The notes beneath the pieces are model-generated. The model did not search any database and had not been told where the DNA came from. It saw only the letters and a program-made list of their open reading frames with translations. Shown here one piece after another: positions 9,131 to 18,081 of a stretch of 64,000 nucleotides of DNA (the stretch's first letter is position 1; each line of letters opens with the position of its first letter). This stretch comes from an uncultured Alphaproteobacteria bacterium (lineage in GTDB: Bacteria; Pseudomonadota; Alphaproteobacteria; HIMB59). Location: NCBI GenBank assembly GCA_902613845.1, contig CACMIW010000002.1, positions 62,001-126,000 of the forward strand, in the 5' to 3' direction. The position numbers and the translations under genes are program-made.

Positions 9131-9969
9131 ATTGCGTTGATAAATAAATTACGAAACTTCAATGTATTTAGACCGGGCTTACCGTTTGAAATAGTAAATT
9201 TATCAACTTTAACTATGGGCATTACAAAATTAGTAGCACTTGTCATGAATGCTTCATCTGCATCAAGAAGAGATTTAATAGAAAATTTTTTTTCCTCAAA
9301 TTTAAACTTATTTTTTTTTAAAATTGATATTAATTTATGCCTTGTACATCCCTTTAAAATTCTAAAGTTAAGTGGGTGTGTAATACATTTATTTTTTTTT
9401 ATAATCCAAATACTTGAGGAATTACCCTCAGTTATCATATTTCTATTATCAAATAATACTGCTTCATGTGATTTATTCTCTTTTGCATGATTTGCAGCTA
9501 GAACATTGCCTAATAGAGAAATACTTTTAATATCTGACCTATGCCACCTTATATCTGGATAAAGAGATGTTTTTACACCTTTTAGTGCTAACTTATTTAA
9601 ATATTCAAAGTTTTTATTAATTGAGTATATAATAATATTAGGCTTAAGTTTATCAGGGTATTTATGTTCCCTTGGGTTTTGATCCCCTCTTGTAATTTGA
9701 ATATAAATTATACCCATTTTTAAATTATTTAATTTTTTGATTTTATTGGTGATACTTATTATTTGATTTCTATTGAATTTAATTTTCATTTTCATTTTTT
9801 TTAATGAAACAAACAATCTGTTTAAATGAAGATTTAAATCTACTAATTCACCTTTGAATACAGCAATGACCTCATAAACCCCATCAGAGAATTGAAAACC
9901 TCTATCTGTTACACTGACATACGATTGATTTAGAGGTTTATATTTTCCATTAATATAACAGGTTGTCAT
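9127..9969 (-). CDS. class IV aminotransferase (D-amino acid aminotransferase-like)
   Basis: 280-residue PLP enzyme of fold type IV (D-alanine aminotransferase / branched-chain aminotransferase / aminodeoxychorismate lyase). Diagnostic blocks are 'VSVTDRGFQFSDGVYEVI', 'HLNRLFVSLK', 'SISLLGNVLAANHAKENKSHEAVLFD' (the PLP lysine lies just before, in DIKS) and 'TEGNSSSIWII'. The context gives no strong clue; D-alanine/D-amino acid transamination is the likeliest role. Its start is 29 bases from the divergent M48 protease gene, so the two promoters must lie back to back. Confidence 0.85.
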   Translation of the reverse strand: MTTCYINGKYKPLNQSYVSVTDRGFQFSDGVYEVIAVFKGELVDLNLHLNRLFVSLKKMKMKIKFNRNQIISITNKIKKLNNLKMGIIYIQITRGDQNPREHKYPDKLKPNIIIYSINKNFEYLNKLALKGVKTSLYPDIRWHRSDIKSISLLGNVLAANHAKENKSHEAVLFDNRNMITEGNSSSIWIIKKNKCITHPLNFRILKGCTRHKLISILKKNKFKFEEKKFSIKSLLDADEAFMTSATNFVMPIVKVDKFTISNGKPGLNTLKFRNLFINAI

Positions 9970-9998
9970 AAGAATATCTTTTTGATTATATTAATACC

Positions 9999-10802
9999 AT
10001 GAATCTTAAAAGACGAGATTTTATTAAAAAATTATCATGTGCTTGTTGTGCACCCTTATTTTTACCTTCTTGTACTGAGGTAGCTATTACAAATCGTAAA
10101 CAACTCTCTATTATTTCAGATGAAAGTATCAACAAACAAGCTCTTCAAGCCTACGAACAAGTCAAAAAACAAGAAAATTTAATAGAGTCTGGGCAAAATT
10201 TTAGAGCAGTAAGAGAGGTAGGTCTCAGAGTTACAGAGTCAGTAGAAGAGTATTTTTTAAAAATGGGTCAATCAGAGTCTATAAAAAATTATAATTGGGA
10301 ATTTATCTTAATTGATGACAAGGACACACTTAATGCTTGGTGTATGCCTGGTGGTAAAATAGCTTTTTACACAGGGATCTTAGATGTTGCTGCAAATAAT
10401 GACGGTTTGGCCTCAATAATGGGACATGAAATTGCTCATGCGGTTGCTCGCCATAGTGTTGAAAGGGCTAGTCAAGCATTAGCAATAAATGTAGGCACTA
10501 CTATCTTGGATATTGCTTTAGAAGGTGCTCTTTCAAGTACCTCAGCTGATGATTATTTAGTGAATTTAGGTCTATCTTTACCTTTTAACAGATTACAAGA
10601 ATCGGAGGCTGATTATTTAGGCTTGGCCTTTATGACAATGGCCAAATACGATAATCATGAGTCATATAAAGTCTGGCAGCGAATGGCTGAAGCACAAAAA
10701 GGAAACGCACCACCAGAGTTTCTATCTACGCACCCTTCCCCCAAAAATCGTATTGAAAAGCTTAAAAACTGGATACCTGAAGTTGATTTAAGATTTACCT
10801 AA
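9999..10802 (+). CDS. M48-family zinc metalloprotease, exported
   Basis: 267 residues. The N-terminus has a twin-arginine-like signal (RRDFIKKLSCACC) followed by 'LPSCTE', where the cysteine fits a lipoprotein attachment site. The zinc site HEIAH is at residues 143-147 and the third ligand lies in 'QESEADYLGLAFM'. The architecture resembles YcaL/LoiP or the catalytic part of BepA, periplasmic proteases involved in outer-membrane protein quality control; no TPR domain is present. The C-terminal 'STHPSPKNRIEKLKNWIP' is typical. Confidence 0.9.
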   Translation: MNLKRRDFIKKLSCACCAPLFLPSCTEVAITNRKQLSIISDESINKQALQAYEQVKKQENLIESGQNFRAVREVGLRVTESVEEYFLKMGQSESIKNYNWEFILIDDKDTLNAWCMPGGKIAFYTGILDVAANNDGLASIMGHEIAHAVARHSVERASQALAINVGTTILDIALEGALSSTSADDYLVNLGLSLPFNRLQESEADYLGLAFMTMAKYDNHESYKVWQRMAEAQKGNAPPEFLSTHPSPKNRIEKLKNWIPEVDLRFT

Positions 10803-10854
10803 AGCGTTGTTTTGTCATACTTTAAACAAATCAGAAATTTAATATATTTTGATT

Positions 10855-11073
10855 ATGAATAAAGTTATTAAGTTAAAAAAGCAGTCAAAAACAAGCGACT
10901 CTGATAGCATAAAACAGCTAAACAGTAAGCTAAACAAACTTGATAAGAAAATCGATAACCTCTATGAGAGATTAGACGGTCATATTAACAAAATAGATAA
11001 AGTTTATTCTAGACTAGAGGAACATTTTTCTGGTATCGAAAAGCTTTTATCTTTCTTTAAATTTAGAAAATAA
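10855..11073 (+). CDS. small coiled-coil protein, unknown
   Basis: 72 residues from the ATG at 10855 (a TTG two codons earlier is less likely). Residues about 18-60 form heptad-like repeats (LNKLDKKIDNLYERLDG..INKIDKVYSRLEEH), so a coiled coil is expected; the ends are basic. Its stop is immediately adjacent to the stop of the convergent SRAP gene. No family recognised. It may be cotranscribed with the protease 52 bases upstream. Confidence 0.5.
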   Translation: MNKVIKLKKQSKTSDSDSIKQLNSKLNKLDKKIDNLYERLDGHINKIDKVYSRLEEHFSGIEKLLSFFKFRK

Positions 11074-11643
11074 CTATTTCGATAACTCATAATTTATGAC
11101 ATTAGAAGAACTAAGTAGTTCTTCATAACTGTTTGAAAACCATTGCCTTACGTTATTTTTATTAACAATAACCGGATTTCTATTGTGAATAAATTCTATA
11201 TTTTTCAAAGAGGATTTAGTTAAAATTGAAAAATAAAAAGTATCTTCTATTAATTTATATACACCTGCAAAAAAACTGACTGATGTTTTGGTAAATAGTT
11301 TATATTTTTCTTTCAATTCTTGGGTTTTCAACCATTCAAAATAACTACTAAAAGGTACCAAACAGCGATTATTTGCAATGAGGCTATTACTAAAAGATTT
11401 TTCGTGTACTGTCTCTGATCGAATATTGAAAAGTGTTTTTCCTTTTGGAAGCCAATCAAATGATAATCCCCAAGTTGACTGTTTAAATACAAAATTAGAG
11501 TTTAGATTAAAGACTATAGGGGCTTTATTGGTAGGGCAAATATCTTCATTTTTATAATCAAATATTGATTTGAAGTTATCTATAGTTTCCTTCTTAAAAG
11601 ATGAGTGATTATCTTTAAGATTAAGCGAATATCTTCCGCACAC
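11074..11643 (-). CDS. SRAP-domain protein (YedK/HMCES-like)
   Basis: 189 residues. SRAP proteins shield abasic sites in single-stranded DNA by a covalent thiazolidine link to the N-terminal cysteine, here Cys2 in 'MCGRYSL'. Other conserved blocks are 'NIRSETVHEKSF', 'RCLVPFSSYFEWLK' and 'IHNRNPVIV', where the histidine is the conserved active-site residue. Slightly short at the C-terminus for the family but with all key residues. Only two bases separate it from the TRAP gene upstream, which suggests cotranscription. Confidence 0.92.
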   Translation of the reverse strand: MCGRYSLNLKDNHSSFKKETIDNFKSIFDYKNEDICPTNKAPIVFNLNSNFVFKQSTWGLSFDWLPKGKTLFNIRSETVHEKSFSNSLIANNRCLVPFSSYFEWLKTQELKEKYKLFTKTSVSFFAGVYKLIEDTFYFSILTKSSLKNIEFIHNRNPVIVNKNNVRQWFSNSYEELLSSSNVINYELSK

Positions 11644-11645
11644 TT

Positions 11646-12728
11646 TTAAATTTTTCTAAAATTCAAGTAATTAGAAATATCAAAGTCCTTATATGAAGTT
11701 CTTAGACCTAAAAATTGAAAATAGTCATCCCTAATTTTTTTTCCAAGAGAAGTATCTGTATAATTATCTAATACACCATTGATATTTTTTTTTGCTTCAA
11801 TAACAATATCATTAGGTAGTTGCCTGAATTCTACACCAAGTGACTTCAATTTTTCTATAGCCACAACCTCTTTATACATAAAATCAGACAACATTTCTTG
11901 ATTTTCTGACTGACAAGCATATTCGATGATGCTTTTAGCTTCATTATCAAAAGAGTTCCATTTATCTAAATTCATTCCCAATGAAATAGAAACTGTAGGT
12001 TTTTTAAAATCTGGATAATAACAGTAATTTGTAACTTTATAAAAACCAAAAGCTAAATCCATAACTGGATTAGACCAATCTGCAGCGTCTATAGCTCCAC
12101 TTGCTAAAGACTGAAGGATTTCACCTCCTGGTATATTTATAGAGGTTGCCCCCATAGTCTTTAATAGATCTCCTCCCATACCAGGGCTTCTTATTTTGAG
12201 TTTAGAAACATTCTCGAGACTATTTAATTCGTTTTTGAACCAACCAAATAATGTAGATCCAGTATTGCCGACTAAAAAATGTTTTATGTTAAAATTCGAA
12301 CCCAACTCATCCCATAGTACTTGACCATTGCCTGAATATATCCATGAGTTAAATTCCTCGGCAGTCATTCCAAAAGGAACAGCAGCAAAAAAAGGATAGG
12401 CTTTGTTCTTTCCTCCCCAATAAAACTCTGCTGAGTGATATAAATCAGCAGTTCCAGATGACACGGCATCAAACACTCCAAACGGTGGGACTAGTTCACC
12501 AGCTGAGTAAACATTAACTTTTATTCTTTTATTAGATAAGTTCTCAATTCGCTGAGCCAACCTGTTTGCACCTAATCCTATACCAGGAAAATTTTCTGGC
12601 CATGATGTGACCATATTCAACTCTGTTATGGTGCTTGCGTGTACATTAAAACTGGAAAGTGCGGCTGCACCGAGTACAGGAATTGAGGCTTTTTTAATAA
12701 AATTTCTTCTGTTAATTTTTTTTTTCAT
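11646..12728 (-). CDS. TRAP transporter solute-binding protein (DctP family)
   Basis: The ATG at 12728 is chosen because a twin-arginine signal follows at once (RRNFIKKASIPVLGAAAL); the frame is open further upstream to 12929 but that part lacks signal features and lies antisense to the next gene. The mature protein has the TRAP layout: 'ELNMVTSWPENFPG', 'RIKVNVYSAGELVPPFGVFDA', 'KIRSPGMGGDLLKTMGA' and 'AADWSNPVMD'. It most resembles the TakP/mannitol-like group that binds 2-oxoacids or similar. No DctQ/DctM permease genes are in the window, so the membrane partner must be elsewhere. Confidence 0.88.
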   Translation of the reverse strand: MKKKINRRNFIKKASIPVLGAAALSSFNVHASTITELNMVTSWPENFPGIGLGANRLAQRIENLSNKRIKVNVYSAGELVPPFGVFDAVSSGTADLYHSAEFYWGGKNKAYPFFAAVPFGMTAEEFNSWIYSGNGQVLWDELGSNFNIKHFLVGNTGSTLFGWFKNELNSLENVSKLKIRSPGMGGDLLKTMGATSINIPGGEILQSLASGAIDAADWSNPVMDLAFGFYKVTNYCYYPDFKKPTVSISLGMNLDKWNSFDNEAKSIIEYACQSENQEMLSDFMYKEVVAIEKLKSLGVEFRQLPNDIVIEAKKNINGVLDNYTDTSLGKKIRDDYFQFLGLRTSYKDFDISNYLNFRKI

Positions 12729-12765
12729 ATTTTTATATAAATAAGATAACACTTTATAAATAAAA

Positions 12766-13284
12766 ATGAAATTAGAAGCAAAAAGTTTATTAGCCGCACT
12801 TAATGAACAAAAAGTTGAATATAAACTTTTTGAACACGAGGCTTTTTTTACTGTCGAGGAGTCTAGTAAATTAAAATCAGATTTGAATATGCAAGGTGCG
12901 CATACAAAAAATCTTTTTTTAAGGGACAAAAAGAGAAATTTTTACTTACTCTCATGCTTAGATAGCACTGAAGTAGACCTAAAAATTATTAAAAACACTA
13001 TACAGTGCCAAGGAAATCTCTCTTTTGGAAGTGCAGAATATTTATATGATAAACTTGGAGTCAAACCAGGCTCTGTTAGTCCCTACTCTTTAATCAATAA
13101 TGTAGATAAGGATGTAAGTTTTTACTTAGATAAAAAAATCAATGATTATGAATTATGCAATTTTCACCCATTAGACAACACTAAAACTATTCAAGTAAAA
13201 ACAGAGGATTGTATTAAATTTCTAAAAACAATTACGACTGTGCGATTAATTGATTTTACGACTATGGAAGTAATTAATCTCTAA
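12766..13284 (+). CDS. prolyl-tRNA editing protein, ProXp-ala/YbaK type
   Basis: 172 residues. Trans-acting deacylase of the INS/YbaK superfamily. 'EHEAFFTVEES', 'GAHTKNLFLRDKK' and 'GVKPGSVSPYSLINN' are the characteristic ProXp-ala (PrdX) blocks; this form removes alanine from mischarged tRNA-Pro. The C-terminal 'FHPLDNTKTIQVKTED' is also typical. It is divergent from the TRAP gene (37 bases between starts) and its 3' end overlaps the convergent yajQ by 11 bases. Confidence 0.88.
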   Translation: MKLEAKSLLAALNEQKVEYKLFEHEAFFTVEESSKLKSDLNMQGAHTKNLFLRDKKRNFYLLSCLDSTEVDLKIIKNTIQCQGNLSFGSAEYLYDKLGVKPGSVSPYSLINNVDKDVSFYLDKKINDYELCNFHPLDNTKTIQVKTEDCIKFLKTITTVRLIDFTTMEVINL

Positions 13285-13759
13285 AATTTTGAAACTGTAA
13301 AGGAATTTTGATATCACTTGATTTTAATAATTCGATCATTGATTGTAGATCATCTCTTTTCTTTCCAGTAATTCTTACTTCATCTCCATTAATTGAAGCT
13401 TGAACCTTTGCTTTCGATGATTTAACAAGATTTGTTATTTTTTTTGAGTCCTCTTTTGATATTCCATTCAAAATATCAATAAATTGTCTTACTCTGTTTC
13501 CAGAGGCAGTTTCAGTTGATTTAAGATGTATAAATTTTGGATCTATTTTTCTTCTTACAATATTATTTTTTAAAATATCATTAAATTGAGTTAATTTAGT
13601 ATTGTCGGTTGTCTCTATTGTAATAGAAAAATTGTTTCGTTCGATTGTTGAATTAGTGTTCTTAAAGTCAAATCTATTATCAACTTCTCTTTTTGTATTA
13701 TTGATGGCATTATCAATTTCTTGAATATCTGGTGACGAGACAACATCAAAAGAAGGCAT
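13274..13759 (-). CDS. yajQ: YajQ-family nucleotide-binding protein
   Basis: 161 residues from ATG 13759 (MPSFDVVSS, the canonical family start; the frame extends 5 codons further to a less likely start). Two ferredoxin-like RNP domains, with 'EVDNRFDFKNTNS' and 'KDDLQSMIELLKS' matching the family ends. YajQ proteins bind nucleotides or cyclic di-GMP in some species and may interact with RNA. The start lies 2 bases from the divergent EamA start, an exceptionally tight divergent junction. Confidence 0.92.
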   Translation of the reverse strand: MPSFDVVSSPDIQEIDNAINNTKREVDNRFDFKNTNSTIERNNFSITIETTDNTKLTQFNDILKNNIVRRKIDPKFIHLKSTETASGNRVRQFIDILNGISKEDSKKITNLVKSSKAKVQASINGDEVRITGKKRDDLQSMIELLKSSDIKIPLQFQNFRD

Positions 13760-13761
13760 AA

Positions 13762-14634
13762 TTGAACAATACAATATTTTTATTTATTTCAACACTAATA
13801 GTTTGGGGACCAACCTGGTATATAATTAAATTTCAACTAGGCATTGTCGATCCAATGACATCGGTTTTTTATCGCTTTTTCTTATCTTCAATCATTATTT
13901 TAGTATTTTGTGTATTAAAAAAAATAAATCTGAGATTTTCATTAAAAGAGCATTTCTTTATAGCTGCTCTAGGAGTCTCTTTATTCAATATAAATTATGT
14001 ACTGTTTTATCTATCTACAGTTCATTTAATAAGTGGATTTGTTGCTTTATGTTTTTCTTCAATATTATTTTTAAATGTAATTAATAATATTATTTTTAAA
14101 GGTAAATTTCCAAAAATTATGACTTTGGTTGGAGGTTTTATTGGAACGTTAGGATTACTTTTCATATTTTATGATGAAATAATCAATTTTGAATTTTCAA
14201 AAGGAACTAGTATTGGAATTTTACTTGGTGTATTGGCGACTTATTTTGCATCTATTGGTAACTTAATTTCAGAGTATACCTCTAAAATTAAATTGAATGT
14301 TATTGCTGTTACAGGATATGGGATGTTGTATGGCTCAATAACACTGTTAATTTATCTTTTAGTAACTGGTATTGAACTTAATTTTGATTTCAGTTACAGA
14401 TACGTCTTTTCATTATTGTATTTGGCTATTTTTGGGAGTGTTTTTGGTTTCATTCTTTATTTATCAGTAATTAAAAATATTGGCGCAAATGATGCCGCAT
14501 ACATTGCTATAATTATGCCTCTTATTGCTCTGATTATTTCTACGATATTTGAAGGTTTGGAGTGGGACTTAAATTTGTATGTCGGTGCAATTCTTGTATT
14601 GTTTGGAAATATATTAATATTGAAAAGAAATTAA
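13762..14634 (+). CDS. EamA-family (DMT) transporter
   Basis: 290 residues with ten predicted transmembrane helices in two EamA repeats; the start of the first (VWGPTWYIIKFQLGIVDP) and the end of the second (GANDAAYIAIIMPLIALIIS) carry the usual motifs. Drug/metabolite exporter superfamily, inner membrane; the substrate cannot be predicted. The assigned start is a TTG, and no ATG lies before the first helix. The 3' end overlaps the convergent MFS gene by 4 bases. Confidence 0.85.
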   Translation: MNNTIFLFISTLIVWGPTWYIIKFQLGIVDPMTSVFYRFFLSSIIILVFCVLKKINLRFSLKEHFFIAALGVSLFNINYVLFYLSTVHLISGFVALCFSSILFLNVINNIIFKGKFPKIMTLVGGFIGTLGLLFIFYDEIINFEFSKGTSIGILLGVLATYFASIGNLISEYTSKIKLNVIAVTGYGMLYGSITLLIYLLVTGIELNFDFSYRYVFSLLYLAIFGSVFGFILYLSVIKNIGANDAAYIAIIMPLIALIISTIFEGLEWDLNLYVGAILVLFGNILILKRN

Positions 14635-15779
14635 TTCTTAAACAACTTTTGTTGAGAAGTTACTATTATGCTTGATATTATAAAAAGTATTAACATCGGA
14701 ATATAGACGAATTCAATACCGAAGATATCAGCAACATAACCTAAAGCTGGTGGTGCAATCATAAAGACCCCATAAACACCTATTGTAATTATAGTTATCC
14801 CTACCGTAGCATTAACATTTTTAATAGAAGACCCAAAGGTATAACAAATAGGAATAATTGAAGAAACACTAAAACCAGCAATAATAAAACCAATTATTGC
14901 TAATGATAGAGAACTACTTAAAACTATAATTAATGAACCCAGTAATGAACCTATCACTGAGTAAACAAGAAAATTATAAATACCAAATATTTCTTTTAAC
15001 TTATCTCCAATTAATCTACCAATAACCATACTCCCATTAAATGCTATAGCAGCAAGTCCAATATTAAAACCATCTGCATTAATGTAATCTCTCATATATA
15101 AAGAACCCCAAGAGTCAGTACCACCCTCCAAAAATACTGCTGTAATTGATAAAATAAATAAGATTACAAGAAATAAGGGCCAATTGAAAAATATAGACAA
15201 AATAGATAAAGAGTCTGATTTATTTTGTTTTATAGTTAAACTACCTAGAAATATTAATGGTGATAAGATTATTACAAATATAATTGAATTTATTATAAAG
15301 CTTATTTTAAATTCCAGAAATAAACTAGTTAACAAAGATCCAGATAATAATCCAATACTCCAAAAGGCATGAAATCCTGACATCATAGGTTTTTTAAATC
15401 TTTTTTCTAAAGAAGTAGCTTGAACATTAAGAATTACCTCAAATAGTCCGTAACAAATACCGAAAATAAAACTCAATATTGCCATAATTATAAAAGATTG
15501 AGCAAATGGAATTAAAAGCCAAAGAATGCTTATAGCAAGACCTGATAAGAGTGAGATTTGTTTTGAGGGATATATATGTGTTATTTTTGGTGTAACTATC
15601 ATAGTTAAAACAGAGCCAATTGAAAAAATTACAAACAAATATCCCATACCTGTATAATCGACATTAATTTGATCTTTTATATCTGGTATTCTTACTGCCC
15701 AAAGTCCAACAAAAAAAGAAATTGAGAAAAATAATGCTTTGCACGCATTAGCCTCTGAAAAATTATTCTTTAATTTCAA
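14631..15779 (-). CDS. MFS transporter
   Basis: 382 residues with about twelve hydrophobic segments and a basic/polar central break near residue 190 (TIKQNKSDSLS). 'FSISFFVGLWAVRIPDIKDQ' and 'GTDSWGSLYMRDY' resemble the YbjJ-like branch of sugar/drug MFS permeases. Inner membrane; the substrate is not evident. 18 bases separate it from the thioesterase gene upstream on the same strand, so the two may be cotranscribed. Confidence 0.85.
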   Translation of the reverse strand: MKLKNNFSEANACKALFFSISFFVGLWAVRIPDIKDQINVDYTGMGYLFVIFSIGSVLTMIVTPKITHIYPSKQISLLSGLAISILWLLIPFAQSFIIMAILSFIFGICYGLFEVILNVQATSLEKRFKKPMMSGFHAFWSIGLLSGSLLTSLFLEFKISFIINSIIFVIILSPLIFLGSLTIKQNKSDSLSILSIFFNWPLFLVILFILSITAVFLEGGTDSWGSLYMRDYINADGFNIGLAAIAFNGSMVIGRLIGDKLKEIFGIYNFLVYSVIGSLLGSLIIVLSSSLSLAIIGFIIAGFSVSSIIPICYTFGSSIKNVNATVGITIITIGVYGVFMIAPPALGYVADIFGIEFVYIPMLILFIISSIIVTSQQKLFKN

Positions 15780-15797
15780 AATAGATTAATTAAATAG

Positions 15798-16235
15798 CTA
15801 CCAACCACCATCATCATCTGCTTTTTTGTCTTTAACAGATTTAATAGATGAAGTTTTAACTAATTTCCATATACCACTTCCAGAAACAATAATTTCATTT
15901 TTTGAAAAGACTTTACAATTAACAAAACAAAGTGTTTTAGTCATTCTCTCTATAGTTGGTAAGCCTATTAGTTCATCTCCTTTTTGAGCTGAAAATGTAA
16001 AGTGAGTGTTCATGGATATAGTAACACAAGGTTTATTTCCAAAAGACTTATAAGCAGCATTGCCCATAACATTATCTAAAAAAGACATTAAGAAACCTCC
16101 ATGTGCAAATTTTCCTGAGTTAAGATGTTTTTCAGTAACAAACATTCGATATTTATCCTGATTATTTTCTGATTTTGTCTCTAATTCACCAAGTAATTGT
16201 GTATATGAAGATTTTGATATTAACTTCCAGGTCAT
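15798..16235 (-). CDS. hotdog-fold acyl-CoA thioesterase (PaaI-like)
   Basis: 145 residues. The PaaI/4HBT signature 'FAHGGFLMSFLDNVMG' contains the HGG turn and the catalytic acidic residue on the hot-dog helix; 'VTISMNTHFTFSAQKGDEL' is the following strand. It hydrolyses acyl- or aroyl-CoA; the specificity is unknown. The C-terminal tail (KDKKADDDGGW) is charged and low-complexity. Confidence 0.85.
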   Translation of the reverse strand: MTWKLISKSSYTQLLGELETKSENNQDKYRMFVTEKHLNSGKFAHGGFLMSFLDNVMGNAAYKSFGNKPCVTISMNTHFTFSAQKGDELIGLPTIERMTKTLCFVNCKVFSKNEIIVSGSGIWKLVKTSSIKSVKDKKADDDGGW

Positions 16236-16329
16236 ATATAACTTTATAATGCAATCTTTAAAAAAAGAAATATTTTATGAAATTTCATAAACTATTTAAC
16301 TTAGTTATTAATACTAAACTTTATGCGTA

Positions 16330-18081
16330 ATGAATAGATCTTATAGAATTGAAGATAATAACTCTAATAGTTTTATACCTAGTTACTCTGGTACTAATGG
16401 TGCAGTAGCAACACATTCAAATTTATCCTCAATGACAGCCTATAATATTTTAAATCAAGACAGAGGTAATGCATTTGATGCTGCTGCTGGAGCAATGTTA
16501 GTTGAAGGTCTTGTAAATCCTCAAATGTTTGGAATGGGTGGTGAAGGTGTGATGATATTAAAACCCAAAAACCAAAACCCTGTTGTCTTAAATGGAAATA
16601 CTTTATCGCCAAGAAAATTTAATTTTTTAAATTTAGTTACCAGAGGTTTTACAGAAGTTCCAGATGAAGGAGTATTATGTGCCGGAGTTCCAGCAGCATT
16701 TTCTAGTATTTTTAGAATGTTACAATTATATGGAACATTAGATTTTAGGACTATTTCTAAATATGCAAAAGAATACGCAAAAGAAGGATATCCTTTACAC
16801 ACAGGAATAATAAACCAAAATAAATTTGGGTTAAAAAGTCTAAAAGGTAAATTTATAAAAGAGTGGAAAAATTCTGCTAAATTATATTTAAAAAATAATA
16901 AAATTCCAAAAGTAGGAAGTTTATTCAGAAATTCGGCTTACGCAAACTTAATAGATTATCTTGGTAATTACGAGAAAAAGATTACAGGATCTCGAAATAA
17001 TAAATTTAATAAATTGCATGATGCTTTTTATAAAGGTGATGTTGCAAACTCAATTTTAAAATATTCACAAAAAAATGAAGGGCTACTTTCAAAAGAAGAT
17101 TTTGAAAATTTTAATGTGAAATTTGAAAAAACAATTTCAGAAAAATATGGTGATTACCAAGTTCATAAAACTAATTTCTGGGGACAAGGATTGACTAGTT
17201 TAATGATGTTGAAAATGCTTAACAAACAAAAAATTAAATCACTTAATTCAGCTGGTGATATTCATAAATTTACAGAAATTTTAAAATTAACTTTTGCTGA
17301 CAGAGAGATGTATTTTACTGGGAAGTACAATTCAAAAGTCAAAGCAAATCACCTATTAGATGACTCTTACCTAAATAAAAGAATGCAATTAATTAAAGAT
17401 AAGGCAATTGACTCTATAATTCCAGGGAACCCCCTATCCAAGAAATCATTACTCCCAATTGAAAATGATATTAAACCATGGGGAGCTGGCACAGTTCATA
17501 TAAGTATTATAGATAAAGATAATAATGCTATTTCATGCACACCAAGTGGTGGATGGATCAGATCTAATGAAGTGATCAATGAATTAGGATTTCCCCTAGG
17601 TAATAGATTAATGACATTTTATTTATCAAAACCAGGTCACGTAAATTTTATAGCACCTGTACAACAACCAAGGACAACATTGAGTCCTACTTTGATTATC
17701 AATCAAAAAAAGAGAGAGATTTTAAGTTGTGGGACTATGGGCGGTGACGCTCAAGATCAATGGCAAGCACAATTTTTAATGAATTATATATTTTCAAATA
17801 TGCCTATTGACCAAGCTTTAAATGAACCAAGAGTTTCATCAGAGCATTTACCTGCTTTTTTTCACCCTCATGATCCAAATTTGAAACAATTATTATTAGA
17901 AGAGCGACTTTCGCCCTTTATTTCTCAATTAAATAAAAAAGGACATAAATGCCTTAAAACTACAGACTGGAGCGAAGGTTTTATTTTATGCGCTAGAAAA
18001 CAAGATAAAATTTATGATGCATATGCAGATATTAGAAGTTATAAGAGTCAAATATTTCAAGCACAGGCATTAGCATGGTAA
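16330..18081 (+). CDS. ggt: gamma-glutamyltransferase-family Ntn hydrolase
   Basis: 583 residues. It begins like the large subunit ('GAVATHSNLSSMTAYNIL', 'NAFDAAAGAMLVEGLVNPQMFGMGG') and continues through the autocleavage site, where Thr388 in 'WGAGTVHISIID' is the expected nucleophile. 'PQQPRTTLSPTLII' and 'GTMGGDAQDQWQAQFLMN' belong to the small subunit. No signal peptide is visible, so unlike E. coli GGT this one is probably cytoplasmic, as in several acylase-like members of the family. Glutathione or gamma-glutamyl amide hydrolysis is likely but cephalosporin-acylase-like activity cannot be excluded. It overlaps mazG by 7 bases. Confidence 0.88.
   Translation: MNRSYRIEDNNSNSFIPSYSGTNGAVATHSNLSSMTAYNILNQDRGNAFDAAAGAMLVEGLVNPQMFGMGGEGVMILKPKNQNPVVLNGNTLSPRKFNFLNLVTRGFTEVPDEGVLCAGVPAAFSSIFRMLQLYGTLDFRTISKYAKEYAKEGYPLHTGIINQNKFGLKSLKGKFIKEWKNSAKLYLKNNKIPKVGSLFRNSAYANLIDYLGNYEKKITGSRNNKFNKLHDAFYKGDVANSILKYSQKNEGLLSKEDFENFNVKFEKTISEKYGDYQVHKTNFWGQGLTSLMMLKMLNKQKIKSLNSAGDIHKFTEILKLTFADREMYFTGKYNSKVKANHLLDDSYLNKRMQLIKDKAIDSIIPGNPLSKKSLLPIENDIKPWGAGTVHISIIDKDNNAISCTPSGGWIRSNEVINELGFPLGNRLMTFYLSKPGHVNFIAPVQQPRTTLSPTLIINQKKREILSCGTMGGDAQDQWQAQFLMNYIFSNMPIDQALNEPRVSSEHLPAFFHPHDPNLKQLLLEERLSPFISQLNKKGHKCLKTTDWSEGFILCARKQDKIYDAYADIRSYKSQIFQAQALAW

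Noticed and set aside
11640-11646. regulatory gap between SRAP and TRAP genes
   Set aside because: Only two bases separate stop and start; there is no room for a site.
12729-12929. N-terminal extension of the TRAP binding-protein frame
   Set aside because: No signal features; it lies antisense to the ProXp gene, and ATG 12728 starts directly at the twin-arginine signal.
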